40,925 bases of DNA, from positions 1-40,925 of the forward strand of contig CAIJVD010000012.1 of assembly GCA_903824045.1 (NCBI GenBank), given 5' to 3'. This DNA is from an uncultured Chlorobiaceae bacterium (lineage in GTDB: Bacteria > Bacteroidota > Chlorobiia > Chlorobiales > Chlorobiaceae). How positions within the stretch are numbered: position 1 is the first letter of the stretch; each line of letters begins with the position of its first letter. The notes under the pieces were generated by a model. The model did not search any database and had not been told where the DNA came from. It was given only the letters and a program-made list of their open reading frames with translations. The position numbers and the translations under genes were made by a program. Positions 25,294 through 35,195 of this stretch are shown piece by piece.

Positions 25294-26148
25294 ATGAATA
25301 CAATGAACAATATATTGCTCAGCAACCTGCCGCTGCTCGTACTCAATCAGATCGTCTCGCTCCTCTATGTAACGACGGCATTTCTCTACGGCGCACACTT
25401 CTTCAAGGACACCCCGCTCGGCAAGAATTACAAGCAGCCCCTTTTGGCCCTCACCGTGTTTTCCCATGTGCTCTATCTCGGACTTCTCACCTCTATGGAA
25501 GGCTACCGGATCAGCTATTCGATTGTCAATATGATGACCATGGTTGCCCTTACCCTGACAATAACCTACCTCTTCATAGAGTTCACCACAAAGAGCGACA
25601 AGACCGGATTTTTTGTCATCTCCTTTGCCGCCGGCGCCCAGCTCATTTCCTCGATACTCACCGCACAGACCGCCAGTCGCGGAATAACCTTCAGCGGCGT
25701 CGGCATCGGCGTCCACCTGATCTCCTCAATTTTCGGCTTCAGTGCCATTGCCATAGCCGGTCTCTACAGCATACTCTACCTGCTGCTCTTCCGCCAGATA
25801 CAGAAAAACCGCTTTGAGCTGCTCTTTCAGCGCCTGCCGAACCTCGAAGTGCTCGAACAGCTTACCATGCATGCCGTTGCATTCGGATTCCTCTTTCTCT
25901 CCATCACCCTCTTTGCCGGCATCATCGAGCAGAGAGCATCAAAAGAGGCCATCAATCTCCTCGAGCCGAGAATGATAACCCTCATCATCATCTGGCTGCT
26001 CTACGGAACAAGCATCTTCGTCAAGCCGATTCTCGGATGGGATATCAAACATATGGCTTACCTTCTGATTATACTTTTCGTTTTCGTCACCGCACTGATT
26101 GTTCTGATGACCTTTTCTTCACCAACATTCCACGGGATAGCCTTTTAA
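25294..26148 (+). CDS. hemX: HemX/CcsA-like multi-spanning membrane protein
   Basis: The 284-residue protein has about eight hydrophobic segments and the layout of the cytochrome c assembly (CcsA/HemX) family, with LLYVTTAFLYGAHFF, IGVHLISSIFGFSAIAIAGLYS and FLSITLFAGI. HemX homologs sit upstream of hemA in many bacteria; in Bacillus HemX affects the amount of glutamyl-tRNA reductase, and CcsA relatives handle heme for cytochrome c maturation. The position directly before hemA, in the same direction, supports the HemX assignment. An internal ATG four codons in (25303) is an alternative start. The upstream gap also serves the divergent typA promoter. Confidence 0.8.
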   Translation: MNTMNNILLSNLPLLVLNQIVSLLYVTTAFLYGAHFFKDTPLGKNYKQPLLALTVFSHVLYLGLLTSMEGYRISYSIVNMMTMVALTLTITYLFIEFTTKSDKTGFFVISFAAGAQLISSILTAQTASRGITFSGVGIGVHLISSIFGFSAIAIAGLYSILYLLLFRQIQKNRFELLFQRLPNLEVLEQLTMHAVAFGFLFLSITLFAGIIEQRASKEAINLLEPRMITLIIIWLLYGTSIFVKPILGWDIKHMAYLLIILFVFVTALIVLMTFSSPTFHGIAF

Positions 26149-26161
26149 ATCAGGCTTGTGT

Positions 26162-26190
26162 TTGAAAATATCGGGGCGAAAGGCTATATT
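26162..26190 (+). promoter_or_regulatory. Sigma-70-type promoter ahead of hemA
   Basis: TTGAAA (26162-26167), a 17-base spacer, and TATATT (26185-26190) form a near-consensus promoter about 70-100 bases before the hemA start codon. It lies just after the hemX stop. hemA-hemC-hemD can therefore be transcribed separately from hemX. A second TATAAT occurs at 26205-26210. Confidence 0.6.
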
Positions 26191-26192
26191 TT

Positions 26193-26204
26193 ACGCTTAA
26201 GCGT
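26193..26204. promoter_or_regulatory. Perfect 12-bp palindrome at the hemA promoter
   Basis: ACGCTTAAGCGT is a perfect palindrome immediately downstream of the -10 TATATT, covering the expected transcription start and touching a second TATAAT. Its place suits a repressor operator controlling the hem operon. No known regulator is assigned to it. Confidence 0.4.
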
Positions 26205-26265
26205 TATAATGCTCGAAGCTTTTGTTTTGCATCGCACGATATAGGCTCACTTAAACAGTTCTGCT

Positions 26266-27543
26266 ATGAACATCATTTCGATCGGTGTCAACCACAAAAC
26301 CGCACCTATTGAAATCCGCGAAAGGATATCCCTTTCCGAAGTCCAGAACAAGGAGTTCATCACCGAACTGATATCCAGCGGGATTGCTGACGAGGCGATG
26401 GTGATCTCGACCTGCAACCGCACAGAGCTCTACGTCGTCCCTGCAATGAGTGAGGTCACAGGAGAGTATCTCAAGGAGTATCTCATCTCCTTCAAGGACG
26501 CCCGCAAGGATGTCCGCCCCGAACACTTTTTCAGCCGATTCTACTGCGGCACCGCCCGTCATATTTTCGAAGTCGCAAGCGCCATAGACTCCCTTGTCCT
26601 CGGTGAAGGACAGATTCTCGGCCAGGTCAAGACCGCCTACCGCATCGCCGCGGAATCCCAGGCCGCAGGAATCCTCATCACCCGCCTTGCTCACACCGCA
26701 TTCAGCGTCGCCAAAAAGGTCAAGACCAAGACCAAGATCATGGAAGGCGCGGTTTCGGTCAGCTATGCGGCCGTTGAGCTCGCCCAGAAGATATTCTCAA
26801 ACCTCTCTATGAAAAAGGTGCTGCTCGTCGGCGCCGGCGAAACCGGCGAACTGGCCGCCAAACACATGGTCGCCAAGAACGCACGCAACATCGTCATCAC
26901 CAACAGGACGTTTGCAAAAGCCGAAGCCCTTGCCGAAGAGCTCGGCACCAACCAGGTGCTTCCCTACGAGAGCTACAAGGAGCATCTCCACGAATTCGAT
27001 ATCATCATCACCGCCGTCAGCAGCAAGGAGTATGTCCTTGGTGAAGCGGAGATGCACCAGAGCATGATCAAGCGCCGCCTGAAGCCAGTCATCATTCTCG
27101 ACCTCGGCCTGCCGCGCAATGTCGACCCCGACATCGCAAAGCTCCAGAACATGTTCCTCAAGGACATCGATGCCCTCAAGCATATCATCGATAAAAACCT
27201 CGAAAAACGTCGTCTGGAACTTCCCAAAGTCAACGCAATCATCGAAGAGGAGCTTGTCGCCTTCGGCCAGTGGATCAACACGCTGAAAGTTCGTCCCACT
27301 ATTGTCGATCTCCAGTCCAAATTCATCGAAATCAAGGAGAAAGAGCTCGAGCGTTACCGCTTCAAGGTGAGCGATGAAGAGCTTCAGAGAATGGATCACC
27401 TGACAGACCGGATCCTTAAAAAAATTCTGCACCACCCGATCAAAATGCTCAAGGCACCGATCGACACATCCGACTCTATTCCAAGCAGAGTCAACCTTGT
27501 ACGCAATGTTTTCGATCTTGAAGAACCAAACCAGTCACACTAA
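26266..27543 (+). CDS. hemA: Glutamyl-tRNA reductase
   Basis: It reduces glutamyl-tRNA(Glu) to glutamate-1-semialdehyde with NADPH. This is the first committed and usually rate-controlling step of the C5 route to heme, bacteriochlorophyll and corrinoids. The 425-residue protein opens with [23 protein letters not shown], has the catalytic Cys at 50 in STCNRTELY, the [15 protein letters not shown] segment, the NADPH-binding [16 protein letters not shown], and the C-terminal dimerisation helices. It is the first gene of hemA-hemC-hemD, 20 bases before hemC, with a strong candidate promoter upstream. Confidence 0.97.
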   Translation: MNIISIGVNHKTAPIEIRERISLSEVQNKEFITELISSGIADEAMVISTCNRTELYVVPAMSEVTGEYLKEYLISFKDARKDVRPEHFFSRFYCGTARHIFEVASAIDSLVLGEGQILGQVKTAYRIAAESQAAGILITRLAHTAFSVAKKVKTKTKIMEGAVSVSYAAVELAQKIFSNLSMKKVLLVGAGETGELAAKHMVAKNARNIVITNRTFAKAEALAEELGTNQVLPYESYKEHLHEFDIIITAVSSKEYVLGEAEMHQSMIKRRLKPVIILDLGLPRNVDPDIAKLQNMFLKDIDALKHIIDKNLEKRRLELPKVNAIIEEELVAFGQWINTLKVRPTIVDLQSKFIEIKEKELERYRFKVSDEELQRMDHLTDRILKKILHHPIKMLKAPIDTSDSIPSRVNLVRNVFDLEEPNQSH

Positions 27544-27562
27544 ATAAAAATCTGTAATTGCC

Positions 27563-28504
27563 TTGAAAAAACAGCTTATCATCGGTACCAGGTCCAGCCC
27601 TCTCGCTTTGTGGCAGGCAGAATTCACCAAGACGGAACTTTCCAGACACTTTCCAGAGCTCGATATCACGCTCAAGCTCGTCAAAACCACCGGCGATGTG
27701 CTTCTCGACTCCCCTCTCTCCAAAATCGGAGACATGGGCCTGTTCACCAAAGACATCGAAAAACATCTTATCGCCAAAGAGATCGATCTTGCAGTTCACA
27801 GCCTGAAGGATGTTCCTACCGGCACCCCTGAGGGACTGCTCATCACCTCCTTCACCGAACGTGAAGACACTCGCGACGTCATTATCTCCAAAGGCGGCGT
27901 AAAGCTTCAGGATCTGCCGAAAGGCGCAAGAATGGCTACCAGCAGCCTCCGCCGCATGTCGCAGCTCCTCAGCCTGCGTCCCGACCTTCAGATTCTCGAC
28001 ATCAGAGGCAACCTCAACACCCGCTTCAAGAAGTTCGACGAGGGTGAATTCGACGCCATGATGCTCGCCTACGCAGGCGTCTTCCGCCTCAACTTCAGCG
28101 ACCGTATCTCCGAAATCCTGCCACACGAAGTGATGCTTCCTGCGGTTGGCCAGGGTGCGCTCGGCATTGAGACCCGCGTTGACGACGAACAGACCAGAGA
28201 GATCGTCAGAGTGCTCAACCACTCCACCACCGAATACTGCTGCCGTGCAGAGCGTGCGCTTCTGCGCCACCTCCAGGGCGGCTGCCAGATTCCCATCGGC
28301 GCCTACGCATCCTTCAAGAACAGCACGCTCCACCTGCTGGCCTTTGTCGGCTCGGTTGACGGCAAAATCGGAATCCGTAACGAAATCACCAAAACCGGCA
28401 TCACCTCGCCCGAGCAGGCAGAAGAGGTTGGCATTGCACTCGCCGAGGAGCTCCTCAAGCAGGGTGCAGACGAGATTCTCTCACAGATCCGCAAGACGCG
28501 CTGA
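27563..28504 (+). CDS. hemC: Porphobilinogen deaminase (hydroxymethylbilane synthase)
   Basis: It polymerises four porphobilinogens to hydroxymethylbilane. The 313-residue protein matches the family length. It starts [19 protein letters not shown], includes [13 protein letters not shown] and [11 protein letters not shown], and holds the dipyrromethane cofactor on Cys 241 in [13 protein letters not shown]. The start is TTG at 27563, which agrees with the family N-terminus. Its stop codon overlaps the hemD start in TGATG, so the two are translationally coupled. Confidence 0.96.
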   Translation: MKKQLIIGTRSSPLALWQAEFTKTELSRHFPELDITLKLVKTTGDVLLDSPLSKIGDMGLFTKDIEKHLIAKEIDLAVHSLKDVPTGTPEGLLITSFTEREDTRDVIISKGGVKLQDLPKGARMATSSLRRMSQLLSLRPDLQILDIRGNLNTRFKKFDEGEFDAMMLAYAGVFRLNFSDRISEILPHEVMLPAVGQGALGIETRVDDEQTREIVRVLNHSTTEYCCRAERALLRHLQGGCQIPIGAYASFKNSTLHLLAFVGSVDGKIGIRNEITKTGITSPEQAEEVGIALAEELLKQGADEILSQIRKTR

Positions 28505-29244
28505 TGAAAACCGTTCTCGTCACACGACCGGAACATCAGGCAGCATCATTCGTCAAAGAACTGGAACAGTACGGCCTGAACTCATTTGTCTTCCCGACAA
28601 TTGAGATCAGGCCGGTGTCCGGCTGGAAGGTCCCCGACCTTAGCCGCTTTGACGGTGTATTCTTTACCAGCGCAAACAGCATCAGCTTTTTTATGGAGCG
28701 GCTTCTTCAGGAGAGCCCCGAAGAGCTTAAAACCCTTCAGCAGCTCAAAGTATGGGCTGTCGGCAAAACCACATCAAAAGACCTTTCCGCACACGGCATT
28801 GTTACCCAGCCAGTACCAAAAATCGCCGACGCCGTAACACTCATGGAGGAGATCAGTGGTGAGGAAATTACAGGTAAAACCTTTCTCTTCGTAAGAGGCA
28901 ACCTCTCACTCGGCATCATCCCCGCCATCATCGCCAAACGCGGCGGCACCTGCACAGAGTTAACCGTTTACGACAACATCAAACCCTCTCTTGAAGCCAG
29001 CGCCAACGTCAAAAAGCTGCTCCAGGACGGCAAACTCGACTGCATCTCCTTCACCAGCCCCTCCACAGCCGACAATTTCTTTGAAACCATCGGCACAACC
29101 GCCCTGCCCAAAGGGGTTCTCCTTGCCGCAATAGGCACCACAACCGCCAACGCCCTCGTAAAACTCGGCCTCAACGCCGACATCATCCCCGAATCCTTCG
29201 ACGCCCCCTCCTTCGCCAAAGCCATAGCCCAAGCCCTCGCCTGA
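28504..29244 (+). CDS. hemD: Uroporphyrinogen-III synthase
   Basis: It closes hydroxymethylbilane with inversion of ring D to give uroporphyrinogen III. The 246-residue protein shows the weakly conserved family pattern: [21 protein letters not shown] at the start, [16 protein letters not shown], and the late motif [14 protein letters not shown] with [17 protein letters not shown]. The ATG overlaps the hemC stop by one base. It is the last gene of this hem cluster here. hemB, which I recall lying next to this cluster in other green sulfur bacteria, is absent; IS debris follows instead. Confidence 0.93.
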   Translation: MKTVLVTRPEHQAASFVKELEQYGLNSFVFPTIEIRPVSGWKVPDLSRFDGVFFTSANSISFFMERLLQESPEELKTLQQLKVWAVGKTTSKDLSAHGIVTQPVPKIADAVTLMEEISGEEITGKTFLFVRGNLSLGIIPAIIAKRGGTCTELTVYDNIKPSLEASANVKKLLQDGKLDCISFTSPSTADNFFETIGTTALPKGVLLAAIGTTTANALVKLGLNADIIPESFDAPSFAKAIAQALA

Positions 29245-29545
29245 AACCAGCCTCAGAGACCGGCGCACCGCTCAATTACAGAAATTTGCAACTCAACTTC
29301 GCCCTAAGTGCCGCCACGTTCTGTGCCGGTAACTGCGTGTTATGACTACCGTCCCCGAAATTTCCCGTCCTAAATTTCCTAATACCCATGAACGGAAGTT
29401 CCCGATCGCCTTCTCCTAATGAGGGGCCACTGAATAATAGGTAAATCCTTTTACTGTAATGAATTAAGCGATTATTTCCGTATATTGTGTGCAAGGAAAA
29501 CCCTGAAAAAGCCTCAAAATCCTTGCACCTCGAAATCGCCGATTC
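29245..29545. other. Intergenic stretch after hemD with probable IS left-end sequence
   Basis: These 301 bases hold no convincing gene. From about 29430 the sequence is AT-rich and leads directly into the transposase start, as an IS promoter and end would. The central part (29330-29400) has a C/T-rich palindrome-poor stretch with CCCGTCC and CCTAATACCC. It looks like repeat debris but cannot be assigned without a search. Confidence 0.35.
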
Positions 29546-29905
29546 ATGTACCAGACGAAGTTTCAGCAGCTCGCCTTTGAGAATTTCCATCTGCCGTTTG
29601 GCGGCAAACTCGATCCTGAAAATCGCTGGATGAAACTGGCTGATGCTATTGCGTTGCATGTTGCCAAGAATCTTTATGCCAAGAACTTCCCCTCGAAAAG
29701 AGGGGCCCCTGCTCTCACGGTACGCATGGCGCTGGGCTCTTTGATCATCAAGGAAAAGCTGGGTCTTTCAGACATGGAGACAGTCGCTCAAGTGAAAGAA
29801 AATCCATACCTCCAGTACTTCATCGGCCTTCTACAGAGTGGCGCCCGGTTGCCGCTTAGAGATGGCTTGAATTCTTCAGTAAACCCGAATTGGAGATCAG
29901 CCTGA
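29546..29905 (+). pseudogene. Truncated IS transposase (IS5/IS1182-like N-terminal domain)
   Basis: This ORF has 119 codons. Residues ~1-96 (MYQTKFQQLAFENF, RMALGSLIIKEKLGLSDMETVAQVKENPYLQYFIGL) match the DUF772 N-terminal domain of IS5/IS1182-type transposases. Full proteins continue for several hundred residues with the DDE catalytic core. Here the similarity ends after the YFIGL motif, and the tail is unrelated sequence running into a stop, so the catalytic residues are missing and the element is dead. It lies between the conserved hem genes and the secretion operon, which marks a rearrangement point. Confidence 0.85.
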
Positions 29906-30013
29906 TGGCACTGTATAGAAAATGATCGAACGCATAGGTGAGGTTAATATCTGTGTCAACCAATAACAACTCCTGAGCCTAAAGCCAAAGAATAAATCAG
30001 GCGACACAGTCAG

Positions 30014-30035
30014 AACTGATTAAACTAAAGGGAAC
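30014..30035. repeat. Dispersed repeat, copy 2
   Basis: It matches the copy at 23143-23164 over 22 bases with two differences (core ATTAAACTAA, then GGGAAC). It lies 40 bases beyond the tolC-like stop codon and 110 bases after the broken transposase, consistent with leftover mobile-element sequence. Confidence 0.5.
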
Positions 30036-30073
30036 AGGGCCAATATTCGGTTGTTCTAAAAACTGAGACGATC

Positions 30074-31528
30074 TCACGGCTGCTCCTCCAGAAAATCCGC
30101 CTTTCCCATATGTCCGGAATTGGCCTGCAATCTCAGACGAGCCGATCGCCACTCTGCCACAGCACGATTCCGCTCCTGCTCAGCGTCTGCAAGTGATGAC
30201 TGGCAATTGAGAACCTCAAGAATATCGGCTGCATGACGCTCATAGCGACGCAAGGAAGAGTTCAGACTCTGTTTTGCTGCTCCCATAAGCCGCAAGGCAG
30301 CTTTGAGGGTCCCCAGCGATGTTAGTGCATCCGCATGCGCCTTGACGACCTCAGTGAGAATCTGATTACTTGTATCCTGAAGCTGGGCCTCACTCTGTTC
30401 CGCCTGGGCTTCTGCACCCCGAATCTTGTAGGTTCTGCCAAATCCCTCAAATATCGGCACATTTAAAGTTAAGCCAGCCACTTTCACAGACTGATTGCTA
30501 AACGACAGCCCCTGATTTGGATATCCGTTTGTGGAAAAATAGGCAGTCGCCTCCAGCGATGGCAACCCCTCAGAGCGCGCCATGGAAATTTTCGCCTTGT
30601 CAGCAGCCGATTTTGCACGAGCCTGCCTGATAGCCGGATGTTGTTCTTTCGCCTCCTGTAGCCAGAGGCTCAGCTCTTTCACCTCATCTGCCCGATTCAG
30701 CTCCAGTGTCTGAGGCAAAAGCAGGGCTGTGCCTGGTGCCAGGCCCATCGACTGTACCAGCTGACTCTGCGATTTGCTGAACTCTCCCTTAGCTCGCGCT
30801 TCATTCAGCTGCGCCTTGGCTAGTGCAGTAGCCGCCTGCAACGTATCAGACAATGGTGCCGCACCACCAGCCTCACGCCGTTTGGTTGCCGAAAAAACCG
30901 TCTCGGCAATATCCGCCATTTTTTTTCGTGAAACATAGTTTGACTGGGCCATCATCGCATCAAAATAGGCCTGTATAACGCCGGCCATAATCTTTTGCAG
31001 CGATGCCTCATGCGCTGCAAGAGCCGCCAAGAGCATCTGCGAGGCCATATTATTGTTAGCGCTTCGTCCCCCAAAATCCAGCAAGCTCCAGTTTATCGAG
31101 CCATAGATCTGATCACCGGTCAGAACCGAACTCGGAGTTCCGGTGAAGGAAGAATAACTGGTGCGGGTTGCCAATCGACTTATTGAAATTTTTATGGTTG
31201 GCAGATACTTGGCACGCGCTTCACCCAGCACCGCCGACTGAGTCTTGATTCCCGCCCAGGCAGAACGAATTTGTGGATTATTGCACAATGCAATATCAAT
31301 AGCGCTTTCGAGTGCCAACGGCTGAGAGAGATCTGCAGCACAAGTAGATGCAATGAGACTCCCGTCAGGAAAAGTGGCACCCGTATGCAAGCGATCAGGC
31401 TGAACTCGCAAGGGATCCTGAAGAATATCAGGAACACCTGGGGCGACTGTCGGCAAAAAAAGCACCGAGATAAGCGTTGTCAGAATGCAACAGCGCCTCT
31501 TAACGCTGATTAAAACTTTCGTGTACAT
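30074..31528 (-). CDS. TolC-family outer-membrane channel of a type I secretion system
   Basis: The 484-residue protein has a hydrophobic N-terminal segment consistent with a signal peptide. Two outer-membrane efflux repeats follow, rich in long helices: ALESAIDIALCNNPQIRSAWAGIKTQSA, QAYFDAMMAQSNYVSRKKMADIAETV, and in the second half AAKQSLNSSLRRYERHAADILEVLNCQSSLADAE, ending near RLRLQANSG. This pattern is the coiled alpha-barrel plus beta-barrel of TolC. It should form the outer-membrane exit duct for the giant repeat protein. Its first 29 bases overlap the 3' end of the HlyD-type gene, so they are translated from one mRNA. Confidence 0.88.
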   Translation of the reverse strand: MYTKVLISVKRRCCILTTLISVLFLPTVAPGVPDILQDPLRVQPDRLHTGATFPDGSLIASTCAADLSQPLALESAIDIALCNNPQIRSAWAGIKTQSAVLGEARAKYLPTIKISISRLATRTSYSSFTGTPSSVLTGDQIYGSINWSLLDFGGRSANNNMASQMLLAALAAHEASLQKIMAGVIQAYFDAMMAQSNYVSRKKMADIAETVFSATKRREAGGAAPLSDTLQAATALAKAQLNEARAKGEFSKSQSQLVQSMGLAPGTALLLPQTLELNRADEVKELSLWLQEAKEQHPAIRQARAKSAADKAKISMARSEGLPSLEATAYFSTNGYPNQGLSFSNQSVKVAGLTLNVPIFEGFGRTYKIRGAEAQAEQSEAQLQDTSNQILTEVVKAHADALTSLGTLKAALRLMGAAKQSLNSSLRRYERHAADILEVLNCQSSLADAEQERNRAVAEWRSARLRLQANSGHMGKADFLEEQP

Positions 31529-32987
31529 GCTGTATTAGCGGAGAGAGAAAATATTCAATAATGCGCCGACTACCGGTCTTGATCTCGATTGACACGCTCA
31601 TGCCGGGCGTCAGCACAACCTGACGACCATCAATATTCATGGCGGTATGCTCCAAAAGAACCCTGACGGCATAGACCGGTCCTTTTGGCATTTGCTTTTT
31701 CATCTCATCCTGAGAACCAGGCACTGAGGCTGCATTGCTGGCCCGGGTATTCTGATCTATCGCATCACGCGATACATGAGAAATGCGACCGGAGAGCATC
31801 CCGTATTTGGTGTAATCGAAGGTTTCGATCTTGACCTGTGCAGCCTGGCCTTGTGCAACAAATCCGACATCCCTGTTTTCTATAAAAGCCTCGATTTCGA
31901 CCTGATGCTGACGTGGAACAATCACCATCAATGGCTGAGCCGACTGCACAACACCGCCTACCGTATGGACCGCCAACTGCTGCACTGTGCCGGCAACAGG
32001 GGCTGTCAGGCGTAAGAGGTCACTGTGCGCAGCGGCACGCTCTGCATCCTGTCCGGATGCTTGTGCCTGCCGCATGCCTTCATTCAGTGCATCCTCTGCA
32101 TTTTTTCGCATCTCGGCAATATGGGCGCGGCGCTGGTTGGCAGCATCCGCAAGCCGACCTTCCAACTCAATCAGCTCCTGCTCTTTTTCCAGCCAGGAGT
32201 GTACCGATACATCATGGTCTCTTGCCAGAGCCTTGTAATCATTCGCCCTTTGAGAGATGAGAGGGCGTTGCCGTTTATACCGTGCGATCTCGCCATCCAG
32301 ACGTATCAGCTTCGCCTCAAAATCCTGCCACTGACTTTCCAGATGATGCCGAGCGTCCGCAATACGATCAGCACGCACCCATTCCATTCCAACCATCGGT
32401 TTGAGTTTACCCGCATCAATTGACGCCAGGAGAGCCCGGGAACGCGACACCTGCAAGAGCGCCGTTTCCCGGTCACCAGCGGCCTTGTCCCGCTCCCGGT
32501 CACTCATGCGGGTATCAAGCGATATCAAGAGATCACCGGCAACAACCGAATCACCCTCTTTAACAAAGAGTCGATCCACACGAGCCGTCTCAACGGAAGC
32601 GATGGTTTTGCTGTAGTCGGACGGTATGATTTTGCCCGACGCATTAACAATAATATCCATCTTCCCCAAAAACGACCACAAGAGCAGCGCCAAAAGCAAC
32701 GCCATCAGAATACGCCCAACCCAGCGACCGGTTGGTGAAACGGGCGCCCGCTGCAACGAGAGCGCTGAGGGTAAAAATTCCGATTCATGCGCTTTCAGCT
32801 CCGGCAGTGTTACCTCATGCCTGCGCGACCAAAAACGGGTAACATGCTGCTGGTAACGTTCAATCAGTTCACGGAAGGCCAGAATGCGCAACCTGAGCGC
32901 CCCTGCCCCCAGGCAATCTCTCTTTGGAAAGAGGCGTCGCCTTATTGTTGACAGCAGACGTTTTATCCTCGCAGCAAACCGGCTCAT
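31500..32987 (-). CDS. HlyD-family periplasmic adaptor (membrane fusion protein)
   Basis: The 495-residue protein has a ~90-residue cytoplasmic N-terminus, one transmembrane segment (ILMALLLALLLWSFLGKM), and then the HlyD pattern. That comprises IIVNASGKIIPSDYSKTIASVETARVDRLFVKEGDSV (lipoyl half), a long coiled coil (~170-310), the second lipoyl half LTAPVAGTVQQLAVHTVGGVVQ, and a beta-barrel domain ending VVLTPGMSVSIEIKTGSRRIIEYFLSPL, the typical C-terminus. It links the ABC exporter in the inner membrane to the TolC-like duct. Its start overlaps the exporter stop codon by four bases. Confidence 0.92.
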   Translation of the reverse strand: MSRFAARIKRLLSTIRRRLFPKRDCLGAGALRLRILAFRELIERYQQHVTRFWSRRHEVTLPELKAHESEFLPSALSLQRAPVSPTGRWVGRILMALLLALLLWSFLGKMDIIVNASGKIIPSDYSKTIASVETARVDRLFVKEGDSVVAGDLLISLDTRMSDRERDKAAGDRETALLQVSRSRALLASIDAGKLKPMVGMEWVRADRIADARHHLESQWQDFEAKLIRLDGEIARYKRQRPLISQRANDYKALARDHDVSVHSWLEKEQELIELEGRLADAANQRRAHIAEMRKNAEDALNEGMRQAQASGQDAERAAAHSDLLRLTAPVAGTVQQLAVHTVGGVVQSAQPLMVIVPRQHQVEIEAFIENRDVGFVAQGQAAQVKIETFDYTKYGMLSGRISHVSRDAIDQNTRASNAASVPGSQDEMKKQMPKGPVYAVRVLLEHTAMNIDGRQVVLTPGMSVSIEIKTGSRRIIEYFLSPLIQHVHESFNQR

Positions 32988-35161
32988 ACCGCCACCTCAG
33001 CCGACTGCATGCCGATCTGTAACTTGTAAAGGCGGGAGTAGATTCCGTTTGTTACCTTCAGCAACTCAGCGTGAGTGCCCTCCTCGACAATCTGGCCCCG
33101 CTCCAATACGATGATGCGGTGCGCATCACGCACGGCAGAGAGGCGATGGGCAATGATCAGCACCGTTCTTCCCTTACAAATACGCCGCATGTTGTCCTGG
33201 ATGATCTTCTCGGACTCATAATCAAGAGCACTGGTTGCCTCATCAAAAATCAACACGCGTGGATTTGTGATGAGAGCCCTGGCAATGGCGATCCGCTGCC
33301 GCTGTCCTCCTGAGAGCCCGGTACCGTGTTCACCGACGATGGTATCATACCCTTCAGGCAGTTCGCAGATAAACTCATGTGCGCCAGCGAGTTTGGCAGC
33401 ATCAATCACCACTTCAAGTGGCAAGGAGGGATTGGAGAGTGCAATATTGGCTCTAATCGACCGGTTAAACAGCGTATTCTCCTGCAAAACCACGCCAATC
33501 TGCTGACGCAACGAAACGATATCCACCACGGACAAGTCGTAACCATCGACAAGTATGCGGCCACGGTCCGGTATAAAAAGCCGCTGGACCAGCCGTGCGA
33601 GGGTGCTTTTGCCCGACCCGGATCGCCCTACAATACCGATCACCGCACCCGGTTCAATCCTCAGATCAACCTGTCGTATCACATCTGAAGCATCCGGCCG
33701 ATAACGAAAGGATACCTGATCGAATTCAATCGTCCCGGCGATTTTCGGCAAACGGGTTCTTTGGGCGGCAACCTCTGTTGGAGCATTGAGGATATCACCC
33801 AAGCGACTCATGGAAATTCCTACCTGCTGGAAATCATTCCAGAGTTGAGCCAGACGCACAATCGGACTCGACACCTGTCCGGCCAGCATGTTAAAGGCGA
33901 CCAACGCTCCCACCGTCAACTCATTATCCAGCACAAGTCCTGCCCCCCGCCAGAGAATAGCGACGGTTACCAGCTTGCTGACCAGCGTGACGCCGCCGCC
34001 GGCGATCGTCGCCACATTGGTAACCGACAGCCCAGCTGTAACATAGGCCGCAAGTTGCTGATCCCACTTGTGCGTCCAGCGAGGTTCAACCGCCATCGCC
34101 TTGAGGGTATCGACTCCGCTTATGGTTTCTACCAGAAAGGACTGGTTCTCTGCGGAACGATTAAATTTTTCATCGAGACGACCGCGAATCATGGGCGTAA
34201 AGACGATCGATAACGCCACATAAAAGGGTATCGAACCGAGCACGATCAGCGTAAGTGGCATGCTGTACCAAATCATCACCCCAAAAAACACAAACGAAAA
34301 GGCGATATCGATCACCACCGTCAAGGCATTACTCGTCAAAAATGAGCGTATATTCTCCAGCTCACGGATCCGGGCAACCGAATCGCCGACCCTGCGACTC
34401 TGGAAGTAGGTAAGCGGTAGACCAAGCAAATGACGAAAGATCCGGGCTCCCAACTCCACGTCGATTTTGCTGCTCGTATGAGCAAAGACCCAGGTACGGA
34501 TTCCGCTCAAACCAGCTTCAAATAAAGTGGCGGTGACAAAACCGATTGTAATGACATTGAGGGTTTTCAGGGCGTGGTTGACAAGCACCTTATCCATTAC
34601 CACCTGAAAAAAAAGCGGCGTCACCAGTCCAATGAGCTGCAGGAAAAGTGAAATAAGCAGGATTTCACCCAGTAACCGGCGGTACTTGATAATCACCGGG
34701 ATAAACCAGGTAAAGTCGAATCGGGCGAGCGCTCCAGTAAAGGTCGCTTTGCTCATAAAGAACATCAATTCGCCGGTACTCTCTGAGACAAAATCCTCCA
34801 CAGAGATAATCTCCGGGGGGCTCCCGGCGTGCTGCACCAGCAGTCTCGGGGCTCCCAACTGAACGCCCTCACCCTGACCCCGTTCAAACCGTGCAACAAT
34901 AAAATATCGACCATCAAGATGCCGGGCAATAGCCGGCAAAGGCGCCTTGTCCAGACGCGAGGGCTCCTGCCGGACCAGCCTGGCCGTCATCGCGAGCTCC
35001 TTGGCCGCGAGAAGGAGCGCTGTGTTGCCGAATACCGGTTCCCCGGCAACGTCATCCAGCTCCATTTCAGCCGACAGGCTGTGTTTGAGGGTCATCTCAT
35101 CCACCACAACCTGATGAAAGGCCCCAATGACCTGCAGGCAAAAAAATCCTGTATCCATCAC
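32984..35161 (-). CDS. HlyB-type ABC exporter (permease-ATPase) of a type I secretion system
   Basis: The 725-residue protein has three parts. Residues ~1-130 are a C39-peptidase-like domain opening with MMDTGFFCLQVIGAFH. The catalytic Cys of the D-C-G motif is replaced (D-T-G), so it should bind the substrate without cleaving it, as in HlyB. Next come about six transmembrane helices (~165-440). The ATPase has Walker A GRSGSGKST, signature LSGGQRQRIAIARAL, Walker B VLIFDEATSALD and the switch His in IIAHRLSAVRDA. It lies 34 bases after the giant repeat gene and overlaps the HlyD gene, so cargo, exporter, adaptor and duct form one operon. Confidence 0.95.
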   Translation of the reverse strand: MMDTGFFCLQVIGAFHQVVVDEMTLKHSLSAEMELDDVAGEPVFGNTALLLAAKELAMTARLVRQEPSRLDKAPLPAIARHLDGRYFIVARFERGQGEGVQLGAPRLLVQHAGSPPEIISVEDFVSESTGELMFFMSKATFTGALARFDFTWFIPVIIKYRRLLGEILLISLFLQLIGLVTPLFFQVVMDKVLVNHALKTLNVITIGFVTATLFEAGLSGIRTWVFAHTSSKIDVELGARIFRHLLGLPLTYFQSRRVGDSVARIRELENIRSFLTSNALTVVIDIAFSFVFFGVMIWYSMPLTLIVLGSIPFYVALSIVFTPMIRGRLDEKFNRSAENQSFLVETISGVDTLKAMAVEPRWTHKWDQQLAAYVTAGLSVTNVATIAGGGVTLVSKLVTVAILWRGAGLVLDNELTVGALVAFNMLAGQVSSPIVRLAQLWNDFQQVGISMSRLGDILNAPTEVAAQRTRLPKIAGTIEFDQVSFRYRPDASDVIRQVDLRIEPGAVIGIVGRSGSGKSTLARLVQRLFIPDRGRILVDGYDLSVVDIVSLRQQIGVVLQENTLFNRSIRANIALSNPSLPLEVVIDAAKLAGAHEFICELPEGYDTIVGEHGTGLSGGQRQRIAIARALITNPRVLIFDEATSALDYESEKIIQDNMRRICKGRTVLIIAHRLSAVRDAHRIIVLERGQIVEEGTHAELLKVTNGIYSRLYKLQIGMQSAEVAV

Positions 35162-35195
35162 ACCAAACGAAATATTATGACCACCCTAACCCAGA

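Noticed and set aside
25224-25817. Plus-strand ORF of 197 codons overlapping hemX in another frame
   Set aside because: Its composition (many His, Arg, Pro) is that of an out-of-frame shadow; hemX in the other frame has coherent membrane helices.
29276-29659. Minus-strand ORF of 127 codons over the IS fragment
   Set aside because: It is antisense to the recognisable transposase N-terminus and shows no family features.
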